From the NCBI GenBank assembly GCA_011523685.1, contig WTGG01000004.1, positions 1 through 64,000 on the forward strand: a DNA stretch of 64,000 bases, in the 5' to 3' direction. Source of the stretch: Coxiellaceae bacterium. Lineage in GTDB: Bacteria > Pseudomonadota > Gammaproteobacteria > Coxiellales > Coxiellaceae. How positions within the stretch are numbered: the first letter of the stretch is position 1; each line of letters starts with the position of its first letter. Made by a program: the position numbers and the translations under genes. Positions 8,686-18,209 of the stretch are shown piece after piece. The notes beneath the pieces were generated by a model. The model did not search any database and was not told where the DNA came from. It saw only the letters and a program-made list of their open reading frames with translations.

Positions 8686-11145
8686 TTATACCACAATGTT
8701 AATCAGTTTTTTGGGAATAACGATCACTTTTTTAATGGTGTGTTCACCTAAGTGTTGTTGTACTTGTCTATTATCTAGGGCGGCTTTCTCCATGTCTTCT
8801 TTTGAAAGTGATGGAGATACTGTTAAAGTCGCCCTTTTTTTCCCGTTAATTTGTACAACTAAGGTGATCAATTGCTGCTGTAGAGCCTGTTTATCTGGTG
8901 TTGGCCAAGGGGATGAAAAGATATCTTCTGGGTAGTCGAGCAATTGCCATAAGTTGTGAGTGATATGCGGGGTGATGGGAGCTAATATGCGTAAAATAAT
9001 TGATGAGCACTCGCGTAGTAGAATTGGATAACAGGGTGCGTTCTTATTTAGTTGTGTGAGCAGATTAAACATTTTCATGGCTGCAGATGCTACGGTATTA
9101 AACTGAGATTTGCTCATATCCAGGCAAGCTTGTTTTAAAATGCTATGAAAGCTTTGATATTGCTCATTGTTTATTAAGGCAGTTTTAGTTGTTTCATCAA
9201 TGGGATGTGATTGGGCGTTGCTAATCAGTGATTGATGCTCTGTGCAAAATGACCATAATTTTTTTAAGAAGCGGTGCGCCCCTTCAATGCCGCTATCAGA
9301 CCATTCTAATGATTGCTCTGGTGGAGCTGCAAATAATTGGAAAAAACGCAATGTGTCAGCACCGTACTCTTTAATAAGTGATGTTGGCGAGACAGTATTG
9401 CCTTTGGATTTTGACATTTTTGCGCCGTCTTTTAGTACCATTCCTTGTGTGAGTAAGGTTTTAAAGGGTTCGTCAGAATTAACAAGCCCTTCATCACGTA
9501 AAAGTTTATGCATGAAGCGAGCATATAATAGGTGCATAACAGCATGTTCAATACCGCCAATATAATAATCGACAGGTGTCCAGTAGTTTGTTCGATTGTC
9601 AAGCATGGCTTGCTGTTGATCATGGCAGCAATAGCGTGCGTAATACCATGAAGATTCAACAAAGGTATCCATAGTGTCTGTATCACGCTTAGCTGATTTT
9701 CCGCACTGTGGGCAGGTGGTTTTATAGAACTCTGGTGTTTGTTGTAATATGGAGCCTTGTTCTTGAGGGACTAAGTCAGTGGGTAGTTCTACAGGTAGTG
9801 CGTTCTCAGGTACAGGAACATCTCCACAGTGCTTACATATGATCATGGGGATAGGGGCTCCCCAGTATCGTTGACGTGAGACACCCCAGTCACGTAATCG
9901 ATAGTGTGTGGTGGTTGTCGCTATGCCATTTTCTTCTAATGTAGCTGTGATTTTCTTTGAAGCTGATTTAGATTTTAGTCCATCAAATTCGCCAGAGTTG
10001 GTTAATACCCCTGGTTCGGTATAGGGGGCTTCATCAAAGTCCCATTTAGATTGTTTGCTCGGAAGGATCACTGGTTGTATGGGTAATTGATATTGCTTTG
10101 CAAACTCAAAGTCTCGTTGGTCGTGTGCTGGTACTGACATAACAGCACCAGAGCCATATTCCATTAATACAAAATTACAAATCCATACCGGTATTTTTAC
10201 TTTCGTTATTGGATGGCGAACGTAGTAACCTGAAAAGATGCCGTGCTTGTCTTGAGTGGCGCGTTCAGCTTCAGTGACAATGGCTTTGTGCTGTTTAACA
10301 AATTTAGCGATGGCCTTGTCTTGAGAGGCGGCTTGTTGGGCAAGTGGATGTTGAGCGGCAACACCCAGGTAAGTGACCCCCATTAATGTGTCTGGGCGAG
10401 TTGTGAAAACCTCTAGGAACTGCTTGGTTTTTTGTACCACTTTAAATTGTATTTTTAGACCATGAGACCGTCCAATCCAGTTTCTCTGCATCGTGATCAC
10501 TTGTTGCGGCCAGCCGGTGAGCGTGTCTAGGTCATCGAGCAGCTGGTCAGCATAGTCAGTGATTTTAAAAAACCATTGTGAAATTTCACGTTGCTCGACA
10601 GGAGCTCCGGATCGCCAGCCTTTACCATCAATGACCTGTTCGTTAGCGAGTACAGTTTGGTCTACAGGGTCCCAATTAACTAAGGATTTCTTTTTATAAA
10701 TAAGTCCTTTTTTGTAGAGACGGACAAATAGCCATTGTTCCCATTGATAATAAGAAGGTTCACATGTGGCGATTTCACGTTTCCAGTCGATAGCAAAGCC
10801 GAGTTGTTTGAGTTGTTTACGCATGCGTTGAATGTTTTTATGTGTCCAGTCCGAGGGTGATGCTTTGTGTTTAATAGCAGCATTTTCAGCAGGTAGACCG
10901 AAGGCATCCCAACCCATAGGCTGCATGACATTCTTGCCTAGCATGTGTTGGTATCGAGAGACGGCGTCACTTAATGTGTAGTTTCTGACATGGCCGACAT
11001 GTAAATCTCCACTGGGGTATGGAAGCATGGCTAGGCAGTAAAATTTTTCACGGCTCAAGTCTTCTCGAACGGCAAAATAGTTATGGGAGTCCCAGAAAGC
11101 TTGTGCTGCTTTTTCAGTCTCTGCGGGGTTGTAACTGGTTGACAT
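8686..11145 (-). CDS. leuS: Leucyl-tRNA synthetase
   Basis: LeuRS charges tRNA-Leu. The 819-residue class I synthetase has the HIGH-type motif PYPSGDLHVGHVRNY near residue 42, a CP1 editing domain with the TTRPDT threonine-rich motif near 248, a Cys4 zinc-like cluster (CKHCGD and CPQC) between about 440 and 490, and the KMSKS loop near 575. It is slightly shorter than the E. coli enzyme (860 aa). It is the first gene of the leuS-lptE-holA-nadD operon. Its 5' region shares a 13-base word with the infA 5' region. Confidence 0.98.
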   Translation of the reverse strand: MSTSYNPAETEKAAQAFWDSHNYFAVREDLSREKFYCLAMLPYPSGDLHVGHVRNYTLSDAVSRYQHMLGKNVMQPMGWDAFGLPAENAAIKHKASPSDWTHKNIQRMRKQLKQLGFAIDWKREIATCEPSYYQWEQWLFVRLYKKGLIYKKKSLVNWDPVDQTVLANEQVIDGKGWRSGAPVEQREISQWFFKITDYADQLLDDLDTLTGWPQQVITMQRNWIGRSHGLKIQFKVVQKTKQFLEVFTTRPDTLMGVTYLGVAAQHPLAQQAASQDKAIAKFVKQHKAIVTEAERATQDKHGIFSGYYVRHPITKVKIPVWICNFVLMEYGSGAVMSVPAHDQRDFEFAKQYQLPIQPVILPSKQSKWDFDEAPYTEPGVLTNSGEFDGLKSKSASKKITATLEENGIATTTTHYRLRDWGVSRQRYWGAPIPMIICKHCGDVPVPENALPVELPTDLVPQEQGSILQQTPEFYKTTCPQCGKSAKRDTDTMDTFVESSWYYARYCCHDQQQAMLDNRTNYWTPVDYYIGGIEHAVMHLLYARFMHKLLRDEGLVNSDEPFKTLLTQGMVLKDGAKMSKSKGNTVSPTSLIKEYGADTLRFFQLFAAPPEQSLEWSDSGIEGAHRFLKKLWSFCTEHQSLISNAQSHPIDETTKTALINNEQYQSFHSILKQACLDMSKSQFNTVASAAMKMFNLLTQLNKNAPCYPILLRECSSIILRILAPITPHITHNLWQLLDYPEDIFSSPWPTPDKQALQQQLITLVVQINGKKRATLTVSPSLSKEDMEKAALDNRQVQQHLGEHTIKKVIVIPKKLINIVV

Positions 11146-11426
11146 TCTAGTCCGTCCATTATGAATTTTAAAAGGGATTAGGATACATCAGTGCCTGAAT
11201 AGTTCAAGCTTTCTCATAGAGTTAGGTCCGTTGGGTTGTGTGATCTTAGCGTGTTCTTTTATTGGACTTTTATAAATCAAGTTGATCGTTAATTGATCAT
11301 ATTTGTGTTTATGTAAGTGATCTCTTAGTGTCTTTGTTGCGGATGGCCCATACTCTACATTATTATGTATCCGTAGACTGTGATGCTAAAAAAATGTCAG
11401 CCAATCTTAATAGTGAGTGAGGAATT

Positions 11427-12635
11427 ATGTTTATCAAGCAAACCCCAGCTGATATGAATGCCATTCGTTTTAAGGCATACAAAGAAGGTTACTTACTGCC
11501 AGTCATGTCATCTGATAGTATGATGGACTCTTTTCGCTATCAGGCTGTAATTCAACAGCTTCAAACTGTGTCGGGCCTTGAAGAAGAAGCTTTTCAATCA
11601 CTTTATTTGACCCTTATTCATGACTTTGCGTCGTTTGTCCAGTTATTGCCTCGTCAAACTAACGGTTTGTTGGGGGGGTTATTGAGCGAAGGTATTGCAC
11701 GTGCAATTTTAGTGATGCAAGCACCTGAAAATCAATCGCTTTCCTTGTTAAATAAATATGCGTTATTCTCTGCTGCATTGTTATGCGACATTGGTCATGT
11801 GGTTTGCAGTCATTGTGTGATTGTTACCGATAAGGCCGGTAATTTTATAAGCGAGTGGCAGCCATTTGAAGGTGCTATGTCAGTTAAAGATGACGCACAT
11901 TACAAAATATACCCTAGGCATTATTTGCAACAAAGGTTGCAAGGATCAATTACGGTTCTATTGGCACGTCAATTAATGTCTCAAGAAGGCTTTTTGTGGA
12001 TCTCCAGTGATTTTAATATCTACTCCCAGTGGTTAGATGCATTAAATGGAGAGGATGGTCGAGGAGGCGGGATCCGTAGTGCATTAGCATTGGTCAAGTT
12101 GGATGACATCATGGATTTATTAAATGCTCTGGGGCAGCTCAGTGAAGAGCTAACAGTTCCTTCTGTAAATCGTGAAGGCGAGGCTTTTTTTCGCTGGTTG
12201 CGTGACGGTATCTCCAATCAAACAATCGCTGTTAATACCTCTGATGCCCTGGTTCATGTCGTGGATGAAGGTGTTTTTATTGATGATAAGATTATCAAAA
12301 AGTTTTCAGACTTAAGCCCATCAGCCATTGGTTTGTTTGTTGTAAAGCATCAAGTTGGAAACTTATTAGGGATTCCACAAAAGTGCGGTGAAGACTTTTT
12401 GCATGCTATGTTTTTTGGTGAAGCTGCAGGATTTTCAGGGGTGACTTCCGGATCTCGATCTAATCGTTCCGGAATGGTGCTGAACGATGCCTCTATTTTA
12501 GATTTATCTGGACGTTATACAGCAAAGAGTCCTTTTGTTAATACGCATCAAAAGCTCCAGTCAAGTGCTCAGCAGGTGCCGGGTACTACTGCTGCTAGTA
12601 CGATAAAGCCGTCATCCGAAGGCTCACCAACATAA
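11427..12635 (+). CDS. TraI_2/HD-like domain protein, likely degenerate
   Basis: This 402-residue protein resembles the TraI_2 (MobH-type, HD-like) domain. LPRQTNGLLGGLLSEGIARA near residue 75 mirrors the HHxxxGGLLxH core. ALFSAALLCDIGHVV near 112 mirrors ALLHDIGK, and WQPFEGAM near 139 mirrors the W-P-G motif. The expected His and Lys of the HD site are not all present (CDIGH instead of HDIGK), so metal-dependent catalysis is doubtful. The C-terminal 60 residues are Ser/Thr-rich. No relaxase, type IV secretion or integrase genes are nearby. A GAGGAA Shine-Dalgarno supports the start. Confidence 0.5.
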   Translation: MFIKQTPADMNAIRFKAYKEGYLLPVMSSDSMMDSFRYQAVIQQLQTVSGLEEEAFQSLYLTLIHDFASFVQLLPRQTNGLLGGLLSEGIARAILVMQAPENQSLSLLNKYALFSAALLCDIGHVVCSHCVIVTDKAGNFISEWQPFEGAMSVKDDAHYKIYPRHYLQQRLQGSITVLLARQLMSQEGFLWISSDFNIYSQWLDALNGEDGRGGGIRSALALVKLDDIMDLLNALGQLSEELTVPSVNREGEAFFRWLRDGISNQTIAVNTSDALVHVVDEGVFIDDKIIKKFSDLSPSAIGLFVVKHQVGNLLGIPQKCGEDFLHAMFFGEAAGFSGVTSGSRSNRSGMVLNDASILDLSGRYTAKSPFVNTHQKLQSSAQQVPGTTAASTIKPSSEGSPT

Positions 12636-12642
12636 TGATCGA

Positions 12643-13344
12643 TTAGATGACTGAATAGATGCAATACTTTGTCGGTATGAATTGTAAATGAAGCATATCA
12701 AATACAAATATCCCACAGAGGGTGTGAGAGAGTGTAACTCCAGCTAAGTTGGGTTTTCTGTAATACATGTATCCCCACATAATACCTGGAATCATAATAA
12801 GAGACGAGTAAGCAAATCCAAAAAAGGTGACATGAGCGCAAGCAAAAATTAAATTAGAAACTATAATGGCCAACCATAAGTATCTTTTCCCGTAGATACT
12901 ATATAAGGTAGTCTGCAAAACCCCTCGAATAATAAACTCTTGAATAAAAGAAAAAGGTAAATAAATAAGAGCGCTAGTCATGTGCGATGGCTCGATTTTT
13001 AGGGACCAATTGAGTGGTTTTGGGGAATAGTAATATAAAAATAGAGTGGCGATAGCACAAAAACCTGCTGTCCAAATTAGACTTTCTAGTATTGAGCTGA
13101 AGAAATATTGACGCCTAATTCCAAAGCGCTTTAGTTTTGGTCGAGGGCGTGTATAAAAATAGACAGCGGCCATGCCTGCAAAAAAGACGCACAAAAACAG
13201 GCTGTCAATGCCTACATTATAATGCATATAGACAAAAGTTTGGAGGTTCCAAGATAAAATATAGATGCACATTAGGGTAATGGTTCGAATCAGTATGCGC
13301 GTATCGTATTCAAACACATTATGATTTATTCGACCGTGTGTCAT
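12643..13344 (-). CDS. CPBP-family intramembrane metalloprotease-like protein
   Basis: This 233-residue polytopic membrane protein has the signature blocks of the CPBP (Abi/CAAX protease-like) family: FIQEFIIRG near residue 117 (motif 1, normally EExxxRG), FACAHV near 159 (motif 2, FxxxH), and a final SHTLCG near 208 (motif 3). Motif 1 has Gln in place of the first Glu, so catalysis could be altered. The C-terminus ends only 7 bp from the convergent TraI_2-like gene. Such proteins act in protein processing or bacteriocin self-immunity; no peptide partner is visible here. Confidence 0.75.
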   Translation of the reverse strand: MTHGRINHNVFEYDTRILIRTITLMCIYILSWNLQTFVYMHYNVGIDSLFLCVFFAGMAAVYFYTRPRPKLKRFGIRRQYFFSSILESLIWTAGFCAIATLFLYYYSPKPLNWSLKIEPSHMTSALIYLPFSFIQEFIIRGVLQTTLYSIYGKRYLWLAIIVSNLIFACAHVTFFGFAYSSLIMIPGIMWGYMYYRKPNLAGVTLSHTLCGIFVFDMLHLQFIPTKYCIYSVI

Positions 13345-13403
13345 AAGCTATCGTCCTTGGTTTGTCTGCGAATTCAGATTGCAGGTTAGTTAGTGAATTA
13401 CTC

Positions 13404-13922
13404 TCATGATTGTTTTTTTATTTTTTTGAGTTGTTTTAGCACGCGCTGTCTTTTTAAAGGGCTTAAATAGTCAATGAATAATATGCCTTTTAAATGATCA
13501 AGTTCATGTTGAATGCATTTAGCCATGAAGCCATCGGCTTCAAAGTTGAGCATGTTGCCGTGGCGATCTTGTGCTTCTACTGTGATTTTTTCAGCTCGAA
13601 GGACTTTTGCATAGACGGCACCACCTGGTCCAACAGACATACAGCCTTCTTCTTCGTGTGTTTCACCACTTTTTGCAATGATATTAGCGTTCACTAAACA
13701 GAGAGGTTCATCTTTGTTTTCAGAGAAGTCAATGACAGTGATGTGTGGTGGATCAATCAGGTCCAATTGTGTTGCTGCTAATGCGGCACAGTTTTTTTGT
13801 GCGTAATGGGTTTCAAACATATCATCAATGATTTGCTGAGTAGAATCACCAAAGTCGGTGACAGCTTTTCCGATAGTCTTTAGACGTGGGTCAGGAAATT
13901 GTAAAATTTTTAGTACCGTCAT
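13404..13922 (-). CDS. def: Peptide deformylase
   Basis: Def removes the formyl group from nascent N-terminal methionine. The start chosen is the ATG at 13922 (172 aa), preceded by GGAG at 7 bases, and the MTVLKILQFPDPRL N-terminus matches the family. A longer frame to 14015 adds 31 unsupported residues. Motif II EEGCMS (zinc Cys) and motif III QHELDH (zinc His pair and catalytic Glu) are intact. Motif I reads CAALAATQ where the family consensus is GxGLAAxQ, with both glycines replaced. No fmt gene is adjacent. Confidence 0.94.
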   Translation of the reverse strand: MTVLKILQFPDPRLKTIGKAVTDFGDSTQQIIDDMFETHYAQKNCAALAATQLDLIDPPHITVIDFSENKDEPLCLVNANIIAKSGETHEEEGCMSVGPGGAVYAKVLRAEKITVEAQDRHGNMLNFEADGFMAKCIQHELDHLKGILFIDYLSPLKRQRVLKQLKKIKKQS

Positions 13923-14078
13923 TAACAGGCTCCAGGTCGAAGTGCGATTCAGTTTAAGGTGAGTGATGGGGCCGGTATCTTTTATTCTTTTAAGAGAAAA
14001 AATACCTAGAATCAACCTTAACTGAGTCGTTCACTCTAGCGATCTGACGAGATTAAGTCAAGCCAAAAACCCTGATGT

Positions 14079-14753
14079 TTAGTGCTCTAAGGCCCACTTT
14101 ATTGGGTTGTGACCATGTGATTTTAGCCAGGTATTTGTTTGGGAAAAGTGCTGGCAGGTGAGGAAGCCGCGATGCGCAGAGAGAGGTGAGGGGTGAGGCG
14201 CTGTTAATACATGGTGATGCTCATTAGTAATTAGTTTAGATTTCTTTTGAGCATGTTTTCCCCAGAGTAAAAATAGGATAGGTGATGGGTGATGATTTAA
14301 ATACTGGATAGCATGATCAGTAAAGGTTTCCCACCCTATGTCAGTATGGGATCCAGCATGGCTTGCTTCAACCGTTAGCACCGTGTTGAGTAGAAGAACA
14401 CCTTGTGTTGCCCATGCAGTAAGATCACCTTCTTGTGCTGGAGGAATGGATAAGTCAGCTTGTAGCGCTCTAAAGATATTACGCAGCGATGGAGGAAGCG
14501 GATTGCCTGCTCTAACTGAAAAGCATAGGCCATGTGCTTGTTCAGGACCATGGTAGGGGTCTTGGCCGATAATAACAACTTTCACGGATGAGTAAGGCGT
14601 TAGTTTGAAGGCATTAAAACGCTCATGCGTGGGTGGGTAAATAGTGATACCTTTATCAGCTTGTTGTTTTAAGTGTCGAAGAAGAGCTTTAAAATAAGAC
14701 TTTTCTTGCTCTTTTTTAATAAACTGTTCCCATGAATATGGCGTGTTTTTCAT
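14079..14753 (-). CDS. ung: Uracil-DNA glycosylase
   Basis: Ung excises uracil from DNA at the start of base-excision repair. The 224-residue family 1 enzyme has the catalytic water-activating motif GQDPYHGPEQAHGLCFSV near residue 61, the LLLNTVLTV block near 119, and the HPSPLSAHRGF leucine-loop motif near 186. Length is normal for bacterial Ung. It lies 10 bp upstream-adjacent to the rlpA stop on the same strand, so it could be cotranscribed after def-type minus-strand genes, but no promoter is evident. Confidence 0.97.
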   Translation of the reverse strand: MKNTPYSWEQFIKKEQEKSYFKALLRHLKQQADKGITIYPPTHERFNAFKLTPYSSVKVVIIGQDPYHGPEQAHGLCFSVRAGNPLPPSLRNIFRALQADLSIPPAQEGDLTAWATQGVLLLNTVLTVEASHAGSHTDIGWETFTDHAIQYLNHHPSPILFLLWGKHAQKKSKLITNEHHHVLTAPHPSPLSAHRGFLTCQHFSQTNTWLKSHGHNPIKWALEH

Positions 14754-14763
14754 CGTTGCTTTG

Positions 14764-15606
14764 TCAATTAATAATAGTTAGGGCGTCTGAGTAGCCAGCT
14801 TGTTGTAATTGGTGCAATAGTTGATCAGACTCTCCAACACCTCTCAGTGGACCTATTTGAACGAGATAGAGTGTGTATGTGTTTTTAAGTTGTTTTTGAA
14901 CGCGAATGGGTTCTTTCGTGACACTCTTCAAGCTTTGTTGTAGGTGAGCTGCATTGTTCGAGTTATGAAATGCACCGACTTGCAGGAAAAGCTGAGGATG
15001 AGTTGACGATTCACTCGCATGATTGATCGATGAGTTATTGTCTGCTGAGTGACTTGCTAGCTGGTATTCAGGTGCTGTTGTGATGGTTTTTACTTCAACT
15101 AATGCAGTGCCTTTTTGCGAAAAACCTAGTTTGGTAGCAGCTGCATAAGAAAGATCTATAATTCGGTTGGGTGCAAAGGGGCCTCTATCGTTAACACGAA
15201 CAATAATGCGCTCTCCATTTTCAAGATTAGTCACCTCTGCATAGCATGGTATGGGTAACTCTGGACTAGCAGCCGTCATGGCTAGCATGTCATAAGGTTC
15301 TCTGCTGGAGGTGAGACGACCATGGAATTTAGTCCCGTACCAAGAAGCAATACCTTTCTTTTTATACCCTTCGGCTGTTGGTAAGACATAGTAACGTTTG
15401 CCTGCGATAACATAAGAAGGGGGGTTGCCATAGCGACTTTTAGGTTCTTGGCGAGGCGTTGGATTATGAATTTGACTGACATCAATCCGACCTTTTGGAG
15501 GGCCGTCTTTCTCAATCGGTGTGCTACAGGCATTGAGCAAGAGAGTAGCTGATAGTGCTAGCAGGGTGAGTTTTCTGCAGTTGAAAAGTGGGCAGTGTTT
15601 GCGCAT
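14764..15606 (-). CDS. rlpA: RlpA family septal-ring lipoprotein
   Basis: RlpA is an outer-membrane lipoprotein at the division septum; in Pseudomonas it is a lytic transglycosylase for denuded glycan strands. The 280-residue product has a signal peptide with lipobox LLNACS (Cys near 27). It has a double-psi beta-barrel with GIASWYGTKFHGRLTSS near 85 and VRVNDRGPF near 137, and a C-terminal SPOR domain (from about 205) that binds septal peptidoglycan. The catalytic-type Glu/Asp positions (SSREPYDM, NDRGPF) are retained. Confidence 0.94.
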   Translation of the reverse strand: MRKHCPLFNCRKLTLLALSATLLLNACSTPIEKDGPPKGRIDVSQIHNPTPRQEPKSRYGNPPSYVIAGKRYYVLPTAEGYKKKGIASWYGTKFHGRLTSSREPYDMLAMTAASPELPIPCYAEVTNLENGERIIVRVNDRGPFAPNRIIDLSYAAATKLGFSQKGTALVEVKTITTAPEYQLASHSADNNSSINHASESSTHPQLFLQVGAFHNSNNAAHLQQSLKSVTKEPIRVQKQLKNTYTLYLVQIGPLRGVGESDQLLHQLQQAGYSDALTIIN

Positions 15607-15687
15607 TGAGCATCCTTGTCTTCCTGAAATTTAGCTGTCATCATAGCGAATCTTTTAAAAGGGTCAAGTGCTCGCCTGGGGTTTGAT

Positions 15688-16428
15688 ATGTCATACGTAG
15701 AATGGATTTATGGTTATCATGCATTGCGTACTGCTTTGCATACTTCTCCTGATAAAATTCTTCAGCTTTATGTGCAGGCCGGTCGGCAAGATTCGCGTAT
15801 GAAAGTGATTCTTCAGTTGGCAAAACAACAGGGCATTGCGACGATTGAAACTCCACTGAATGCTTTAAATCAAATGGCTAATGGTCAGGTTCATCAAGGG
15901 ATGCTGGCACAAACTCAGTCTCCCGTCCGCTATACTGAGCATGACTTGTCTGCGATCTTATCTGAAGAAAGCTCTCCTTTACTATTATTACTAGATAGTT
16001 TACAGGACCCACATAATCTAGGTGCTTGCCTTCGAAGTGCAAATGCTTTTGGTGTCTGTGCTGTGATTGCACCCAAAGACAGAGCGGTAGGGATAACTCC
16101 CGTGGTTGAAAAAGTCGCTTGTGGTGCTGCGGCATTAACCCCATTTGTTCCTGTAACAAACTTAGTGAGAACGATACAATGGTTAAAAAAGGAAGGTGTT
16201 TGGATTGTTGGAACTGATGGTCAATCAACGGATGAAATTAATTCGCTAGATTTAAAAGGCCCTATGGCTATTGTGATGGGTAATGAGGGCAGTGGTATGC
16301 GCCGATTGGTGCGCGAGCAATGTGATTTTCTTGCTCGCATCGATATGCCAGGTGATGTGAGTAGTTTGAATGTGTCAGTGGCAACAGGTGTTTGCTTGTA
16401 TGAGGCTCACCGTCAACGCTCGTTATAG
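15688..16428 (+). CDS. rlmB: 23S rRNA (guanosine-2'-O-)-methyltransferase RlmB
   Basis: RlmB 2'-O-methylates G2251 of 23S rRNA with S-adenosylmethionine. The 246-residue protein has the N-terminal L30-like RNA-binding part (YGYHALRTAL) and a SpoU/SPOUT knot domain. The SPOUT motifs are DSLQDPHNLGACLRSANAFG near residue 107 (motif 1), MGNEGSGMRRL near 196 (motif 2) and SLNVSVATGVCLYE near 226 (motif 3). Length equals the E. coli enzyme (243 aa). Convergent with suhB, with 15 bp between the stops. Confidence 0.95.
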   Translation: MSYVEWIYGYHALRTALHTSPDKILQLYVQAGRQDSRMKVILQLAKQQGIATIETPLNALNQMANGQVHQGMLAQTQSPVRYTEHDLSAILSEESSPLLLLLDSLQDPHNLGACLRSANAFGVCAVIAPKDRAVGITPVVEKVACGAAALTPFVPVTNLVRTIQWLKKEGVWIVGTDGQSTDEINSLDLKGPMAIVMGNEGSGMRRLVREQCDFLARIDMPGDVSSLNVSVATGVCLYEAHRQRSL

Positions 16429-16443
16429 CTACTAATATTCTTT

Positions 16444-17235
16444 TTAGTGCTTCTCGTGGAGCGTTTCCATGACAGAGCCAGCTAGTTGTTTTTGGATTTT
16501 CGGGTTGCCAGCAATGATACAGCCGTTGGAGAGAAAGTCTTGTTCACCATTGAAGTCACATAGCATCCCGCCAGCCTCTTGAATTAACAAGGCGCCTGCA
16601 GCCATATCCCATGCTTTTAATGAAGGCTCCCAGAAGCCATCTAGTCGTCCACAAGCGACATAAGCTAGATCAAGCGAGGCCGAACCAGATCGGCGAATAT
16701 CAGAGGTTTGTGGAAGCAAGTGCGAGAATGTAGTTAGGTACGGGCCGATATGATGTTTGTCACGAAAAGGAAAGCCGGTTCCGATGAGTGCCTGTGATAT
16801 TTTAGCAATATTGGACACTCGAATTCGACGATGATTTAATTGAGCGCCGCCACCTTTTGTAGCTGTAAAGAGCTCATTGCGAATGGGGTCAAAAATGAGA
16901 CCTGCGATCAAGTCATGATTTTTCTTAATGGCGATGGAAATAGCAAAGTGTGGAATGCCATGGATGAAGTTGGTGGTCCCATCTAAGGGATCGATGATCC
17001 ATGTATACTCATCACCTTCAATCGTGCCATGCTCTTCTGCCAAAATGCTATGCGATGGATAGGCTTGTTGAATTTGCTCAATGATAACCTGCTCTGCAAA
17101 AGTATCGACATCAGTGACAAAGTCATTGGTAGACTTTTCGGAAATGCTGATGCGGTCAGGCTGATCGAAGGCTCTGAGAATGTGTTTGCTGGCTTGACGT
17201 GAGGCTTGTAAGGCGATCGTGAGCATGGGGTGCAT
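16444..17235 (-). CDS. suhB: Inositol-1-monophosphatase family protein SuhB
   Basis: SuhB is the magnesium-dependent inositol monophosphatase that also serves as a component of rRNA antitermination complexes. The start at 17235 (MHPMLTIALQASRQ, 263 aa) has AGAGG seven bases upstream and matches the family N-terminus. The 36-residue longer frame is not supported. Metal-site motifs are complete: the Glu of LAEEHG near residue 63, the DPLDGTTNFIHG motif near 82 and WDMAAGALLIQEAGG near 209. Confidence 0.95.
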   Translation of the reverse strand: MHPMLTIALQASRQASKHILRAFDQPDRISISEKSTNDFVTDVDTFAEQVIIEQIQQAYPSHSILAEEHGTIEGDEYTWIIDPLDGTTNFIHGIPHFAISIAIKKNHDLIAGLIFDPIRNELFTATKGGGAQLNHRRIRVSNIAKISQALIGTGFPFRDKHHIGPYLTTFSHLLPQTSDIRRSGSASLDLAYVACGRLDGFWEPSLKAWDMAAGALLIQEAGGMLCDFNGEQDFLSNGCIIAGNPKIQKQLAGSVMETLHEKH

Positions 17236-17397
17236 GGTGTGTCCTCTGACTATGAATTGCGCCAAGCATAGCAAAACGAGAGTAGGATGCAACCTCTGTT
17301 TATCTCTGGTAGGTTTCATTAAATTGTTGTAGATTGCGAGCATTATTCTGTTTCTTAAGGAAACAAGCTTAGCTTAATTGATTATAGGGAATCATTG

Positions 17398-18132
17398 ATG
17401 TTAGAAAATGTTCGAATTGTGCTCGTGGAGCCAACTCATCCTGGGAATATTGGCGCTGCAGCTAGAGCGATGAAAACTATGGGAATATCCCAGTTTTACT
17501 TAGTGAATCCGCAATGCGAGCTTGATCAAAGGGCTACGCAAATGGCAGCAGGTGCAGATGATCTATTGCAAAATGCCTGTGTTGTGGGCAATTTATCTGA
17601 GGCTCTAAGGGACGTTGAGTATGCTTATGCTACCAGTGCTCGCCAGAGGTCATTGGAGTGGCCGTTATGTTCTCCTAGAGAATGTGCTGAACAAGCTCAA
17701 GCTTCCTTGAACTCTGCTCCTGTGGCTTTTGTATTCGGGCGCGAGCATGCAGGATTAACTAACGATGAATTAGCGGTTTGCCAGTCTCATGTCCATATCA
17801 ATACGAATGAAGCTTTTTCTTCATTAAACCTTGCTGCTGCAGTTCAGGTGATTTGCTATGAATTGAGAGTTGCTGCTCAGTGTAATGAGAGGTCTGTTTC
17901 ATCGAATGATGCTTCTGAGGTATACGATCCTGGTGAGGCTTGGGCGAGTGGTGAGGAGGTGGTGCATTTCATGGATAGTTTGGAAGATGTGTTGATACAC
18001 TTGAGTATTTTAGATCCAAAACACCCTAAATTATTAATGCGTCGATTGTATCGCCTTTTTCATAGGTCAAGGCTAAAAAAGAATGAAATCAATATATTGA
18101 GGGGTGTTTTTAAAGCTATAATTAACAAGTGA
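17398..18132 (+). CDS. trmJ: tRNA (cytidine/uridine-32-2'-O-)-methyltransferase TrmJ
   Basis: TrmJ methylates the ribose of position 32 in several tRNAs. The 244-residue SPOUT enzyme has THPGNIGAAARAMKTMG near residue 13, FGREHAGLTNDEL near 111 and SSLNLAAAVQVICYE near 140, and a C-terminal helical extension typical of TrmJ. The start is the ATG at 17398; the TTG immediately before it is in frame but less likely. Divergent from suhB. Confidence 0.94.
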   Translation: MLENVRIVLVEPTHPGNIGAAARAMKTMGISQFYLVNPQCELDQRATQMAAGADDLLQNACVVGNLSEALRDVEYAYATSARQRSLEWPLCSPRECAEQAQASLNSAPVAFVFGREHAGLTNDELAVCQSHVHINTNEAFSSLNLAAAVQVICYELRVAAQCNERSVSSNDASEVYDPGEAWASGEEVVHFMDSLEDVLIHLSILDPKHPKLLMRRLYRLFHRSRLKKNEINILRGVFKAIINK

Positions 18133-18209
18133 TTTGTAGGCTTCTACCGTTACTGTGGTTTTCTGTGTATAATCGCCCTGCATTTAAACAGAACTAGGTG
18201 GGTATTAAT

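Noticed and set aside
11427-12635. Integrative conjugative element suggested by the TraI_2-like gene
   Set aside because: No integrase, attachment repeats, relaxase or type IV genes occur in the neighbourhood, and the flanks are housekeeping genes.
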